NCBI RefSeq assembly: GCF_002860285.1
Contig: NZ_PGVF01000016.1
Span: 62,001-126,000 of the forward strand
Reading direction: 5' to 3'
DNA from: Bacillus sp. M6-12
Lineage (GTDB): Bacteria > Bacillota > Bacilli > Bacillales > DSM-1321
Length of the DNA: 64,000 nucleotides
Part shown: positions 44,832-53,526 of the stretch, one piece after another
How the letters are laid out: every line of letters begins with the position of its first letter
How positions within the stretch are numbered: the first letter of the stretch is position 1
Translations under genes and position numbers: made by a program
Notes under the pieces: generated by a model
What the model saw: only the letters and a program-made list of their open reading frames with translations
Database searches by the model: none
Told to the model about the DNA's origin: nothing

Positions 44832-46031
44832 GTGATCACTAAGGAAGAGATTCGAGTAAAACAAGATCTTTCAGAACAATTATATGAAATTCGAAAGCAC
44901 CTTCACAGACACCCTGAGCTGTCGTTTCAAGAGTTTAGTACATGTGCATATATTTCGTCCATCCTTGAGGAGTGGGGAATCCCATTTACTAGAATAGGAG
45001 AAACCGGAATCTTCGTTGATATTATTGGCGAAAACGGGGAAGGGCCAAACATCGGTATTCGGGCAGACATAGATGCCCTTCCGGTTCAAGAGAAGACGGA
45101 TCTTCCATTTTCTTCGTTAAACCCAGGTGTGATGCATGCCTGCGGCCATGATGGACATACAACGATTCTTCTTGGAACAGTCAATCTGCTTTATCAGAAT
45201 AAGAATCTGCTGTCCGGCCGGGTACGCTGTATCTTTCAGCCGGGTGAAGAAGCAGATGGGGCTGCACAGCAGCTAATTGACTCAGGAGTCCTGGAGAATC
45301 CTATTGTGGATGCGATGCTCGCACTCCATTTATGGCCGCATTTGCCACATGGAACAGTCGGTGTTAAATATGGAGCGATTACAGCATCCTGTGATGATTT
45401 TATAATCACCATCGAGGGGAAGGGCGGGCATAGCGCAAGGCCCCATCAGGCAATTGATGCAATCACAATTAGCTCGCAGATTCTCCAGGCACTGCCTACT
45501 CTGATAACAAAGTCAAGCAGCCCGGTTGAACCGGTCGTTGTTCATGTTGGCAAAATTCAGGGGGGAACTGCAAGTAATGTTGTGGCAGATAAGGTGGTGT
45601 TAGAGGGAACCACCCGGGCGGTAACTAGAGAGGCTAGAAAACGGCTGGAAGCCCAGATTATAGAGCTTAGTGAAAATATCGCAAAAGCTTTTGGAGGGAA
45701 GGCGAAAGTCCGGTATAACGAGAGCCATCCGCCAGTATTCAACAATGATTTAGTAACACAAGCTTTGGAAACAAGTGCGAAAGAAATTCTTGGTCCTGAA
45801 AAGGTTGTTCATATCAAGGAGCCATCGATGGGAGCCGATGATTTTGGCTCTTTTGCGGAAATGGTTCCGAGCACATATTTCAGATTAGGAACAGCGCAGG
45901 ACGGAAAGCCCATTTATGATCTTCACCATCCGCAATTTGAGTTTCATGAATCCATTATTCCTGTTGGAATCGAAATATTCACTTATGCGATATTGAGCAG
46001 ACTGCAAAAAGGGGTTGAGAAATCATGTTGA
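44832..46031 (+). CDS. M20-family amidohydrolase/deacylase
   Basis: A 399-residue zinc amidohydrolase related to hippurate hydrolase, N-acyl-amino acid deacylase and IAA-amino acid hydrolases. Motifs: RKHLHRHPELSFQEF, GIRADIDALPVQE, MHACGHDGHTTILLG (metal Cys/His cluster), FQPGEEADGAAQQLI, GGHSARPHQAIDA and PSMGADDFGSF. The GTG at 44832, preceded by AAGGGGGA, is preferred; upstream in-frame codons lie inside the permease gene. It removes an acyl or aryl-acyl group from an amino compound and so may release the substrate for the ligase encoded next. Confidence 0.9.
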   Translation: MITKEEIRVKQDLSEQLYEIRKHLHRHPELSFQEFSTCAYISSILEEWGIPFTRIGETGIFVDIIGENGEGPNIGIRADIDALPVQEKTDLPFSSLNPGVMHACGHDGHTTILLGTVNLLYQNKNLLSGRVRCIFQPGEEADGAAQQLIDSGVLENPIVDAMLALHLWPHLPHGTVGVKYGAITASCDDFIITIEGKGGHSARPHQAIDAITISSQILQALPTLITKSSSPVEPVVVHVGKIQGGTASNVVADKVVLEGTTRAVTREARKRLEAQIIELSENIAKAFGGKAKVRYNESHPPVFNNDLVTQALETSAKEILGPEKVVHIKEPSMGADDFGSFAEMVPSTYFRLGTAQDGKPIYDLHHPQFEFHESIIPVGIEIFTYAILSRLQKGVEKSC

Positions 46032-47371
46032 CAAAAGAAAACGTACTAAACATTGTTAATCAGGAAAATATTGAGTTTATCCGGGTAGAATTTCTGGATT
46101 ACGCCGGGGTGACCCGCGGACGGACCATTCGGCCGGCGCAGTTGAAGGATGTCATGGAAAAAGGGGTCAACTTCAGTACAGCAATCATGAGCTTTGATGT
46201 ATTTGATGAATATATCCCGAACCCTGCCTTTGGGCCAAATGACGGTGACTTCTTTGCTGTGCCTGATCCAAGTACATTTGCCATTCTTCCATATAGAAAA
46301 AACACGGCTCGCATGATTTGTGACCTGGTGGACATCAATGGTGATCCATGGCATGGCTGCCCGCGAAGCGCATTAAAGCGATTATTGAACGAAGTGGAAT
46401 CACTTCTTGGCGGGAAAATGAATATGGCCTTTGAACAGGAGGCTTACTTATTGAAGGAAGTGGATGGCCAGCTTGTTCCAGCCGATAACAGTCATTGCTT
46501 TTCAACAGAAGGAGCAGATATTCAAGAGGATTTCATTCAGGACTTTGTTTACTCACTTGAAGCAATGGGTGTTACAACCGAGCAAATTTCAAGTGAATAT
46601 GGCCCGGGACAGCTTGAAATCAACTTAAAATATACGAATGCTCTCAAGGCTGCCGATGATCAAGTAACGTTCATGCATTTATATAAGCAAATTGCTCGTG
46701 ATAAAGGTCTTGTCGGTACCCTGATGCCAAAGCCTTTTCAGCATCTATCCGGAAGCGGGCTGCATGTTCATATCAGTTTATACGATGAGGATGGAGAAAA
46801 TTTATTTGAAGATTCAACGGATCAGCGTGGACTGGATATGTCCGAAAAGGCATATCATTTCATTGGAGGGCTTCTAAGGCATGGGTCATCGCTCATCGCG
46901 ATTGGAGCTCCAAGTATCAATTCATATAAACGGATGCAGCCTGGGTCTTGGGCACCTGCCCATATCTGCTATGGGTCCGGTAACCGTTCTGTTTTGGTGC
47001 GAATTCCTGAAAAAAGAAGAGCAAGACGGTTTGAGTACAGGGGAGCGGATGGCACAAGCAACCCCTATCTTTTAGCTGCTTGTTTAGTCGCAGCTGGTCT
47101 ACGCGGCATCCAGACTAAAATAGATCCAGGAGAGCCTGTTGACTTTGATGTAAGCAGTGCCAGTGAATTCGAATTAAAGGAAAGAGGAATCAGCTGGGTG
47201 CCGCGAAGCCTGACTGAAGCGATTAATGCTCTTTCTGAGGATTCTGTCTTGGCACAGACAATTGGCAGAACGATTTGGGAAGAATTTATTAAAATTAAAA
47301 GGACGGAGTGGAACAAGTACTCCCGGTATGTCAGTAACTGGGAACGAAATGTCTTCACATCGAGATTCTAA
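46025..47371 (+). CDS. Glutamine synthetase-like gamma-glutamyl ligase
   Basis: A 448-residue protein with the full catalytic fold of type I glutamine synthetase: AGVTRGRTI at the N-terminus, FEQEAYLL and SSEYGPGQLEIN (metal Glu residues), GSGLHVHIS (His), NSYKRMQPGSWAP, and RRARRFEYRGADGTSNPYL. It departs from true GlnA in the NH4-binding and adenylylation regions and resembles PuuA/IpuC/FluG-type enzymes that join glutamate to an amine. It overlaps the M20 gene by seven bases. In this operon it would activate an amine as its gamma-glutamyl amide. Reassignment as a housekeeping glutamine synthetase is unlikely given the context. Confidence 0.88.
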   Translation: MLTKENVLNIVNQENIEFIRVEFLDYAGVTRGRTIRPAQLKDVMEKGVNFSTAIMSFDVFDEYIPNPAFGPNDGDFFAVPDPSTFAILPYRKNTARMICDLVDINGDPWHGCPRSALKRLLNEVESLLGGKMNMAFEQEAYLLKEVDGQLVPADNSHCFSTEGADIQEDFIQDFVYSLEAMGVTTEQISSEYGPGQLEINLKYTNALKAADDQVTFMHLYKQIARDKGLVGTLMPKPFQHLSGSGLHVHISLYDEDGENLFEDSTDQRGLDMSEKAYHFIGGLLRHGSSLIAIGAPSINSYKRMQPGSWAPAHICYGSGNRSVLVRIPEKRRARRFEYRGADGTSNPYLLAACLVAAGLRGIQTKIDPGEPVDFDVSSASEFELKERGISWVPRSLTEAINALSEDSVLAQTIGRTIWEEFIKIKRTEWNKYSRYVSNWERNVFTSRF

Positions 47372-47405
47372 AAAAAAGGTTCTTAAGAGTTGGGGGGAAA
47401 CCATT

Positions 47406-48116
47406 ATGAAAATCCATTATATCCAGAATGACCCTCTTGCAACTCTGGGAAATATTGAGGAATGGGTTAGCAGTAGAAATCATTCGCTGTCTTGTACGAA
47501 AATATATGAGAACGAAACACTTCCTTCATTGGATAGCTTCGAAATGCTTATCATTTTAGGTGGAAGGATGGGGGCCTATGAGGAAGAGAAATTTCCTTGG
47601 CTCTTAGCAGAAAGACGATTTATCTATGAAGCAATCAACAAGAAAAAATGGGTGCTCGGGATATGCTTGGGTGTTCAAATGCTGGCCAGTGCATTAGGAA
47701 GCAAGGTGTATCCTCACGCTCACCAGGAGATAGGCTGGTGGCCGATTGAACTTACAGAAAAAGCTGAGCAAACTAAACTGTTTAAAGGGATACCTAAATC
47801 CTTTGCAGCATTCGAACATCATGGGGACACCTTTGATTTGCCAGAGGGAGCCCTTTGTCTTGCAACAAGTAAGGGCTGCAGCAACCAGGCATTCTCATAT
47901 GGTGAGCGTGTCATTGGCCTGCAATTCCACCCGGAATTTACTGAGGAGGTAATTAATAGTGTTCTCAAGATAACTGGTAAACAAATGCCATCTGGAGATT
48001 TTGTGCAGGACCCGGCCTTTTGGATAACCCAAGCTGCTTTATTAGAAGAAGCTAAATCGATTTTGTTTACGATACTTAACAATATGGAAGAGGCAGCTTT
48101 TAGGGCAGGAGCTTAA
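47406..48116 (+). CDS. Class I glutamine amidotransferase-like hydrolase
   Basis: A 236-residue stand-alone GATase1 domain. The catalytic triad is Cys87 in GICLGVQ, His175 and Glu177 in QFHPEF; LGGRMGAYEE is the oxyanion strand. ATG 47406 follows TGGGGGGAAA. Free-standing members next to glutamine-synthetase-like ligases hydrolyse gamma-glutamyl products, as AtdA2 does in aniline catabolism and PuuD (another family) does in the Puu pathway. It is the last gene of the sigma-54 operon, with a terminator after 55 bases. Confidence 0.9.
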   Translation: MKIHYIQNDPLATLGNIEEWVSSRNHSLSCTKIYENETLPSLDSFEMLIILGGRMGAYEEEKFPWLLAERRFIYEAINKKKWVLGICLGVQMLASALGSKVYPHAHQEIGWWPIELTEKAEQTKLFKGIPKSFAAFEHHGDTFDLPEGALCLATSKGCSNQAFSYGERVIGLQFHPEFTEEVINSVLKITGKQMPSGDFVQDPAFWITQAALLEEAKSILFTILNNMEEAAFRAGA

Positions 48117-48171
48117 GCTCTGTTTGTAACATCCATCAAGGATTTTTGATGCAAAATTTTTATAGGGTATT

Positions 48172-48200
48172 AAGGGATCTTGAACTAGGATCCCTTTTTA
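48172..48200 (+). terminator. Terminator of the sigma-54 operon
   Basis: Perfect 8-bp arms AAGGGATC and GATCCCTT with a nine-base loop, then TTTATTTGG. Confidence 0.8.
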
Positions 48201-48418
48201 TTTGGGTTAATTTACAGAAATTTGTAAACACTGATGAAAAGGAGGGAATATAAACGGGGTGATATATGAAAATAATCCCGCAACCTTATTAGAGTTGTTT
48301 TACGAATTAGGTTAGTGTGGAACCACAGGATTAAGTGGAGAAAATTTTCACCCAATAAGAAAAATATCATTCCTTTAAACCTCTTTCTGAAACGCTATAT
48401 CAATGGAGGTGATTAGTT

Positions 48419-48565
48419 TTGAAAAAAAATGAGCAAGAGCCAAAGGATAAGACATTAAAAAATAATTCATATGAAAACAGTGCTCCATCAAAAGGAACAA
48501 CCCACTTGGATTATGTTCCTGATCCTCATGGTTTTGGTGAACGGATTACTCAGGACTCAGAGTGA
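48419..48565 (+). CDS. Small hydrophilic protein (48 aa)
   Basis: A 48-codon gene with a TTG start (MKKNEQEPKDKTLKNNSYEN) and the tail THLDYVPDPHGFGERI. GGAGGTGATTAG, a near-perfect complement of the 16S rRNA end, precedes the start, and a terminator begins two bases after the stop. The charged, Asn- and Pro-containing sequence looks like one of the small conserved bacillus proteins of unknown role. No other partner gene is adjacent. Confidence 0.65.
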   Translation: MKKNEQEPKDKTLKNNSYENSAPSKGTTHLDYVPDPHGFGERITQDSE

Positions 48566-48600
48566 AAAAAAGCAGCTGGCGGCTGCTTTTTTTCTTTTTT
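48566..48600 (+). terminator. Terminator of the 48-aa gene
   Basis: Perfect 10-bp arms AAAAAGCAGC and GCTGCTTTTT with a five-base loop and a TTCTTTTTT tail. Confidence 0.88.
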
Positions 48601-48654
48601 AGGAAATCACTAGCAGATAAAAGTTGTGGATAACGAAAGTAGTTCATTCATACA

Positions 48655-49153
48655 CTGCTTCAGCGCCCAGGAACTTTTTTTCTTATAGAAAAAAAGCCCT
48701 CGGGTGTTGTGACCAAATACCGTCACAACCTTTTGTTGTGATAAAGTGCCATCGCAGCCCTGGTCATAAGCCAAGCGCTTCGGAAGGAAAAAAGCGCCTT
48801 CTGTCAGCACCTGTCTTATGCTTGTCGGACTTGCACAGGACAAGGAACGCTACGGCAGCGACCCATCGCACGAAACAAAGCGGCAGCTTTGTGAGGATGT
48901 GCTGGCGTTTGACGTTCCATTGTCAGGATATGGGTCAGAACGGCGCTGCCACAGGACAAGGAATTCTTTGGGAGCGATTCATCGCACTAAACAAAGCGAC
49001 AGCTTTGTGAGGACGTGGCGATCTTAGCCGTTCTTCCTCAGTAGGATGTGCTGGAGTCGACATTTGGCACAGGACGGGGATTGAAAGAGCCTTAGGTTTC
49101 AACCCTGCAGAACTTAGTCGAAGTTACTTCTTTATTGGCGCTTGCGCTTTTGT
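48655..49153. repeat. Enlarged Bacillaceae interspersed repeat with internal duplication
   Basis: It begins CTTCAGCGCCCAG and ends TTGGCGCTTGCGCTTTT, sharing GGTCATAAGCCAAGCGCTTCGG, TTATGCTTGTCGGACTTGC and GTCGAC with the element at 1719. Inside are two 68-nt near-identical units at 48834-48901 and 48950-49017 (both CACAGGACAAGGAA..., ACAAAGCG-CAGCTTTGTGAGG), a third partial start at about 49068, and an inverted repeat GTTGTGAC/GTCACAAC at 48706-48729. The frames across it are not real genes. Confidence 0.8.
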
Positions 49154-49157
49154 ACTT

Positions 49158-49748
49158 TTACCGGCATATTGACTCAATGTGGTGAGCTATAGTCCGTTTC
49201 AAAATTTCCGGAGTAACCAGGTCAGGCTGCATGATTCCATGAAGTGCCAGCCCATCAACTAGTGCAAATAGAATTTCTATTGCTTCATCACGGTTTAAAT
49301 CCTTTTTAGCAATGCCGTGCTGGATAAGCGTATCAATCATAAAGGTAAAACTTTTCTTCATTTCAAGATAGATTTCCCTTCCAAGCGAGTGAAGGGAAGA
49401 GTCGGACAGTGCTTTAATATAGAAAACAATCCAGACCTCCATTTCCGCACTCTTATCCGCATCCATTGGCAATAATTCAAGAAGTATCGTTTGAAGATCC
49501 AAACGAGGATCTCCGGTAAAGCGGACCAGTTCAATCCGCTGTTTAACTCTCTGGGAGACAAGCTTCATTGAAAAAGCAAATAACTCGGACTGCGTTGAAA
49601 AGTAGTGCCTCATCGATCCTGTCGATATACCGGCTTCCTCCGCAATTTTTCTTACAGTGGCCCCTTCAAAACCATCTCTAAGAATAATTCTCCAGACAGC
49701 TTCTGCGACTTTTTCTCTTTGTTTATCATGATCTACAATTTTTGGCAT
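49158..49748 (-). CDS. TetR/AcrR family transcriptional regulator
   Basis: A 196-residue repressor: N-terminal helix-turn-helix (residues 10-58, VAEAVWRIILRDGFEGATVRKIA then EEAGISTGSMRHYFSTQSELFAF) and an all-helical ligand-binding domain with a TetR_C/BetI-like C-terminus. The 86-bp gap to the divergent membrane-protein gene contains two inverted repeats suitable as operators. It most likely represses itself and the gene at 49835. Its 3' end abuts the enlarged repeat. Confidence 0.94.
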   Translation of the reverse strand: MPKIVDHDKQREKVAEAVWRIILRDGFEGATVRKIAEEAGISTGSMRHYFSTQSELFAFSMKLVSQRVKQRIELVRFTGDPRLDLQTILLELLPMDADKSAEMEVWIVFYIKALSDSSLHSLGREIYLEMKKSFTFMIDTLIQHGIAKKDLNRDEAIEILFALVDGLALHGIMQPDLVTPEILKRTIAHHIESICR

Positions 49749-49763
49749 GCTTTTATTATATCA

Positions 49764-49808
49764 TGTATTGTTTTTTTAATACACTCGTGTTATTATCTTT
49801 TTAACACG
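49764..49808. promoter_or_regulatory. Candidate TetR operators
   Basis: Two inverted repeats lie in the divergent gap: TGTATT/AATACA (49764-49783) and CGTGTT/AACACG (49786-49808). Either is a reasonable site for the adjacent TetR protein. Confidence 0.5.
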
Positions 49809-49834
49809 GTTGTGCTAAAAAAAGGAGCGGGGAT

Positions 49835-50383
49835 ATGATTGGATGGCTGATAGTTGCATGTGAAATTGGCTTTTGGGTTTTGATTCTGATTGGTTTATTT
49901 ACAAGATATATTTTAAAACGGAAGAAGCTGGGTGCTATTTTTTTATGGAGCACGCCCATAATTGATTTACTGTTAATTATCGCAACGGTAATTGATTTGC
50001 AGAATGGCCAAACGGCCACTTTCTTTCATGGATTGGCCGCTTATTACATTGGAATGACTGCCGCCTTTGGACATCAGTTAATTGACTGGGCTGACAAGCG
50101 TTTCGCCTATCGATATTCAAATGGACCGAAACCGATGAAAAAAGCTAAATACGGTGCTGAATATGCAAAAAACGAAAGAAAAGGCTGGTACCGCCATTTA
50201 TTGGGCTGGGTAATCGGCAATGTGCTACTGTTGGGGATCATTTATTTTGTAGGAGATAAAACCCGAACAGAAGTGCTTTGGAATGTAATTAAGCTGTGGG
50301 GATTAGTTCTCTCTATTGATTTTGCTATAAGCTTTAGCTATACCATTTTTCCGAAGTCGAAAGCAAAAGGAGAAAGTCTATAA
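49835..50383 (+). CDS. Membrane protein, about five helices (182 aa)
   Basis: A 182-residue integral membrane protein with hydrophobic segments near residues 3-24, 35-53, 60-78, 124-141 and 150-170, and a basic loop (KPMKKAKYGAEYAKNERKGWYRH) between the third and fourth. It resembles bacillus YmcC-type proteins of unknown function. AAAGGAGCGGGG lies before the ATG. Divergent from, and probably controlled by, the TetR regulator. Confidence 0.75.
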   Translation: MIGWLIVACEIGFWVLILIGLFTRYILKRKKLGAIFLWSTPIIDLLLIIATVIDLQNGQTATFFHGLAAYYIGMTAAFGHQLIDWADKRFAYRYSNGPKPMKKAKYGAEYAKNERKGWYRHLLGWVIGNVLLLGIIYFVGDKTRTEVLWNVIKLWGLVLSIDFAISFSYTIFPKSKAKGESL

Positions 50384-51107
50384 TGATAGAATGCCTTAAC
50401 CAACTGTGATTTATCTTTTTCCTATTACCTTATTGCTTCATGATTTTGAGGAGATAATTTTTGTTGAGTAATGGTTTAGCCGAAAACTATTCAAAGGTGC
50501 TACAAAAAGTTCCTAAAGGATGGCAGGTACCTTCCAAGATATGTCCAAAAAAAAAGCCGCCCAATTTCCCATCCCAGTACTAATGCAGTTCATTTTATAT
50601 ATACTGTCTGCATTCTGGCGGTGGAACAACTGATTTATGGAAGTTGCTGGGATTCAACTTGGTCCTTTTTTGTACGTATTTACTCATATTGGCCAATCCT
50701 TTCTTTTAGGAACAAACGTCTTGGGTGCAGGCACCTCCATATGTATTACAGTTCCTTATAATTTTCTACTACAGGATATTGAAGGAATTTGGTCAGCTAT
50801 CAGGACATCATAATCAACGCGCCATTTGGTATTTGACTGGCTATATTGTACCGGAAGGCCACAAAATTGAAAAAATTTTGCCGGGAGCTCCTGCAAGGGA
50901 GGAAATAAACTGTTCCGCGAAGGGGTCTTATTGTTATAGCTCAATGGATTTAATAAGAACAGGAAGATTTAGTAAAGTTAAGCCAAACTTTAAATAAATC
51001 CTACATATAAAGCTGCAAAATTGTAGAGAAATGTGTTCGCGGGAGAAGTTGAGTCAGTAGACTGTTTAAGAAATTCCCTAATTCCATTAAAACTCGCCAA
51101 AGGTACA
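50384..51107. other. Gene-free stretch
   Basis: About 720 bases without a supported gene. A 90-codon frame at 50725-50997 has no ribosome binding site and an unnatural composition. Between 50535 and 50790 hydrophobic stretches (PIPVLMQFILYILSAFW, then GPFLYVFTHIGQSFLLG) interrupted by a stop hint at a decayed membrane protein that I cannot identify. Confidence 0.4.
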
Positions 51108-51140
51108 AAAGAAAATGGGTGGTGAAAATACCACCCATAA
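51108..51140 (-). terminator. Terminator of the lipoprotein esterase gene
   Basis: Perfect 9-bp arms ATGGGTGGT and ACCACCCAT with a six-base loop, followed on the minus strand by TTTTCTTTTGT. Confidence 0.85.
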
Positions 51141-51142
51141 AA

Positions 51143-52174
51143 TCATTTTTTCAATACACTACCCAGGAAGTTAAAAACTTCTTCAAGGTTTTCTTTAGAA
51201 TTAAACTGTTCTCCACCGTGACCAGCACCTTCTATAAGGGATAGAGTGACTTTTTCTTTGCCTAAAACGCTCGTTAATTTTTCTGCAAAATCAATTGATT
51301 GTTGTGTTGGAACGTTTTGGTCAGCAGTGCCGTGCTGAATAAAGAAGTACGGATCATTTTTAGTAATGTAGCTTGCTGGATTCGCTTTTTCGGTTTGTTC
51401 AACGTTTTCTGTAATATTACCTCCAATATATTTACTTTCTGGTGATGTATCTGAACTTCTCTCTCCCAACTTAGGGGTAATTCCTGATTCTGCAAATTGC
51501 TCGTCCAGTTTTAAGAATTCAAGTGGTCCAAACCAATCAATAATAGCCTTTACTTCAGAGGAATACTCTGGGTTTTCGGTTTTTTTACCATTTAACGAGT
51601 TATCCTCCCCGCTTGTGCCAGCTAAAGCTGCTAAGTTTCCACCAGCACTATTTCCCCATACAGCAATGTTGTTAGGGTCCAAGTTATAATCTTTGGCATT
51701 CTTCTTAATATATCGAATAGCTGCTTTTACATCATTTATCGCTGCAGGAAAAATAGCTTCACCGGATAGTCTGTAATTAACCGGCACAACAGCATACCCG
51801 CGATTCACACCCTCCAGCGTAGGAGAAAGGTCTGCACCTGTTTTATCTCCCTTCATAAATCCGCCGCCGTGAATAGCAATAATTACCGGAAAAGGACCTT
51901 CACCTTCATTCGGCAAATAAATATCCAGCTTTTGTTTTTCGGATTGGCTGCCATAGGCAACATCTGTATACTTTGTGTTGATATTTGATGTATCAATACT
52001 TGCTTCACCAAGTCCAGCACTGCCAGACTGTTCCGTAGATACAGGCTTTTCAGTTGATACGTTAGCTGATGAATTTTTTGCGGCTGCTGTATCCTCTGAA
52101 CTGCTCGTTGAACAACCTGCAAATAAAGTGGCCGCTAGGGACATGGATAATAATAATGGTATGGATTTTTTCAT
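51143..52174 (-). CDS. Lipoprotein alpha/beta hydrolase (esterase)
   Basis: A 343-residue lipoprotein: signal with lipobox LFAGC (lipidated Cys21), a Ser/Thr-rich linker to about 65, then an alpha/beta hydrolase of the BD-FAE/hormone-sensitive lipase-like group. HGGGF (102-106) is the oxyanion motif, GNSAG holds nucleophile Ser176, HGTADQNVP supplies the Asp and GAGHGG the His. It acts on esters outside the membrane. It lies 116 nt after the sensor kinase gene on the same strand without an obvious terminator between, so it may belong to that operon. Confidence 0.92.
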   Translation of the reverse strand: MKKSIPLLLSMSLAATLFAGCSTSSSEDTAAAKNSSANVSTEKPVSTEQSGSAGLGEASIDTSNINTKYTDVAYGSQSEKQKLDIYLPNEGEGPFPVIIAIHGGGFMKGDKTGADLSPTLEGVNRGYAVVPVNYRLSGEAIFPAAINDVKAAIRYIKKNAKDYNLDPNNIAVWGNSAGGNLAALAGTSGEDNSLNGKKTENPEYSSEVKAIIDWFGPLEFLKLDEQFAESGITPKLGERSSDTSPESKYIGGNITENVEQTEKANPASYITKNDPYFFIQHGTADQNVPTQQSIDFAEKLTSVLGKEKVTLSLIEGAGHGGEQFNSKENLEEVFNFLGSVLKK

Positions 52175-52290
52175 TTCGTATCACTCCTGTTTGTTTTGTA
52201 TGTTTTTTCTACAAGAAAATCGTAACAAAACAATGTGGCACAAAAATGGCAGAAAAACGAGATAAAGCGTACATTTTTCTGGCGAGAATA

Positions 52291-53526
52291 CTATCCTCTT
52301 TTAATGGTAATAGTAAATGTTGTTCCTAAATTTAATTGGCTTATAACACTAATCTTCTCCCCAAGCTGCGCCATGATTTCATGTGCTATTGAAAGTCCAA
52401 GACCACTGCCCGCGCTATTATGTGAGAGGTCTTCTTTATTAAATCGATCAAATATGTGAGGGAGAAATTCCCTAGAGATTCCTGGACCGTTATCTGTAAT
52501 CATTATCTCCACTTTTTTGCTAATACTTTTTGCATCGATTGTAATGAACCCATTTTCCGGAGTGAACTTAAACGCGTTATCCAGCAATATAGTAAGAACT
52601 TGTATAATCCGATCTTCATTTGAATAGGTTTGCGGCAGATTTTTTGCACGCTCAGTTATATGAAATTGTAGATCCATATCATCTGCTAGAACAGAAAAGG
52701 GCTCCGACACCCGTTCAATTAATTGATTTGTATTAATAGCTGATTTAGTAAATGCAATTTTCTTGCTTTGTAATCGCGATAACTCTAGTAAATCAGAAAT
52801 GAGTTTTTCAAGGCGAGCGCTTTCTCTTAATATGATGCTGTAGTATTGGTCGATTCTTGATTGGTCTCTAACTACGTGGTCTGATAGTGTTTCAGTCAAG
52901 GCTTTTATAGACGCAAGAGGGGATTTTAATTCATGGCTTATATTCGCAATATAATCTTTTCGCATTTGTTCAAGCTGATTCTTCTCTTTAATAAACAAAG
53001 TTAGAAAGACCAGAATTATTATTGTTCCAATTGCTAATGTAGTAAAAAATACAAGGTAAAAACCATAAAGTGCAGCCTTGTAAGCACGTGCCGGTTTTAA
53101 AAGAAAGATGCCGCCTGTTACTTTATTGTTTTGGACGATAGACTGTCCGATAACAATTGCTTTTGAAGAAAAGTCGGGTATTTCCTTAATTTCGACCACG
53201 GTTTTGCCACTAACAATTTTGGGTAAATACGATTTTAAAACGTTGTTCATTTTGGTTTCTGGAAAAGATGGGGAAACGTCTTCTTTAATTATATCGATTT
53301 CATTTCCGTGGACATTATATGCTTTAATAAGGAAATCATCGTTCCTCCTGATTTTTTCTCCATTAGAAACATGTTCTCTAATTAAAGTGAGATGAGGTTG
53401 CAGTTCATTAATCTTTGATTGTATAAAGTAGTGTTTAATAGCAAAAGCACCTAACATCTGCCCTAAAATAAATATAAATAAAATCACTAGTGCAATTGAG
53501 AGTTTACTAAAGAAAAATCTTTTCAT
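52291..53526 (-). CDS. Sensor histidine kinase
   Basis: A 411-residue membrane kinase: TM1 at about residues 9-30, an extracytoplasmic sensor domain of about 120 residues, TM2 at about 152-178, then HisKA with phospho-acceptor His198 in ISHELKSPLASI and the ATPase domain (ILLDNAFKFT, DNGPGIS, GSGLGLSIA). No HAMP domain is evident between TM2 and HisKA. It overlaps the response regulator gene by four bases (ATGA), so they form a cognate pair. Confidence 0.95.
   Translation of the reverse strand: MKRFFFSKLSIALVILFIFILGQMLGAFAIKHYFIQSKINELQPHLTLIREHVSNGEKIRRNDDFLIKAYNVHGNEIDIIKEDVSPSFPETKMNNVLKSYLPKIVSGKTVVEIKEIPDFSSKAIVIGQSIVQNNKVTGGIFLLKPARAYKAALYGFYLVFFTTLAIGTIIILVFLTLFIKEKNQLEQMRKDYIANISHELKSPLASIKALTETLSDHVVRDQSRIDQYYSIILRESARLEKLISDLLELSRLQSKKIAFTKSAINTNQLIERVSEPFSVLADDMDLQFHITERAKNLPQTYSNEDRIIQVLTILLDNAFKFTPENGFITIDAKSISKKVEIMITDNGPGISREFLPHIFDRFNKEDLSHNSAGSGLGLSIAHEIMAQLGEKISVISQLNLGTTFTITIKRG

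Noticed and set aside
48330-48356. GTGTGGAACCACAGG resembling a T-box antiterminator
   Set aside because: It lacks the conserved T-box core TGGNACCGCG and no aminoacyl-tRNA-related gene follows.
48610-49027. Three overlapping frames on both strands after the 48-aa gene
   Set aside because: They lie wholly within the interspersed repeat and are explained by its composition and internal duplication.
50725-50997. 90-codon frame in the gap before the esterase gene
   Set aside because: No ribosome binding site, low-complexity ending and no family features.
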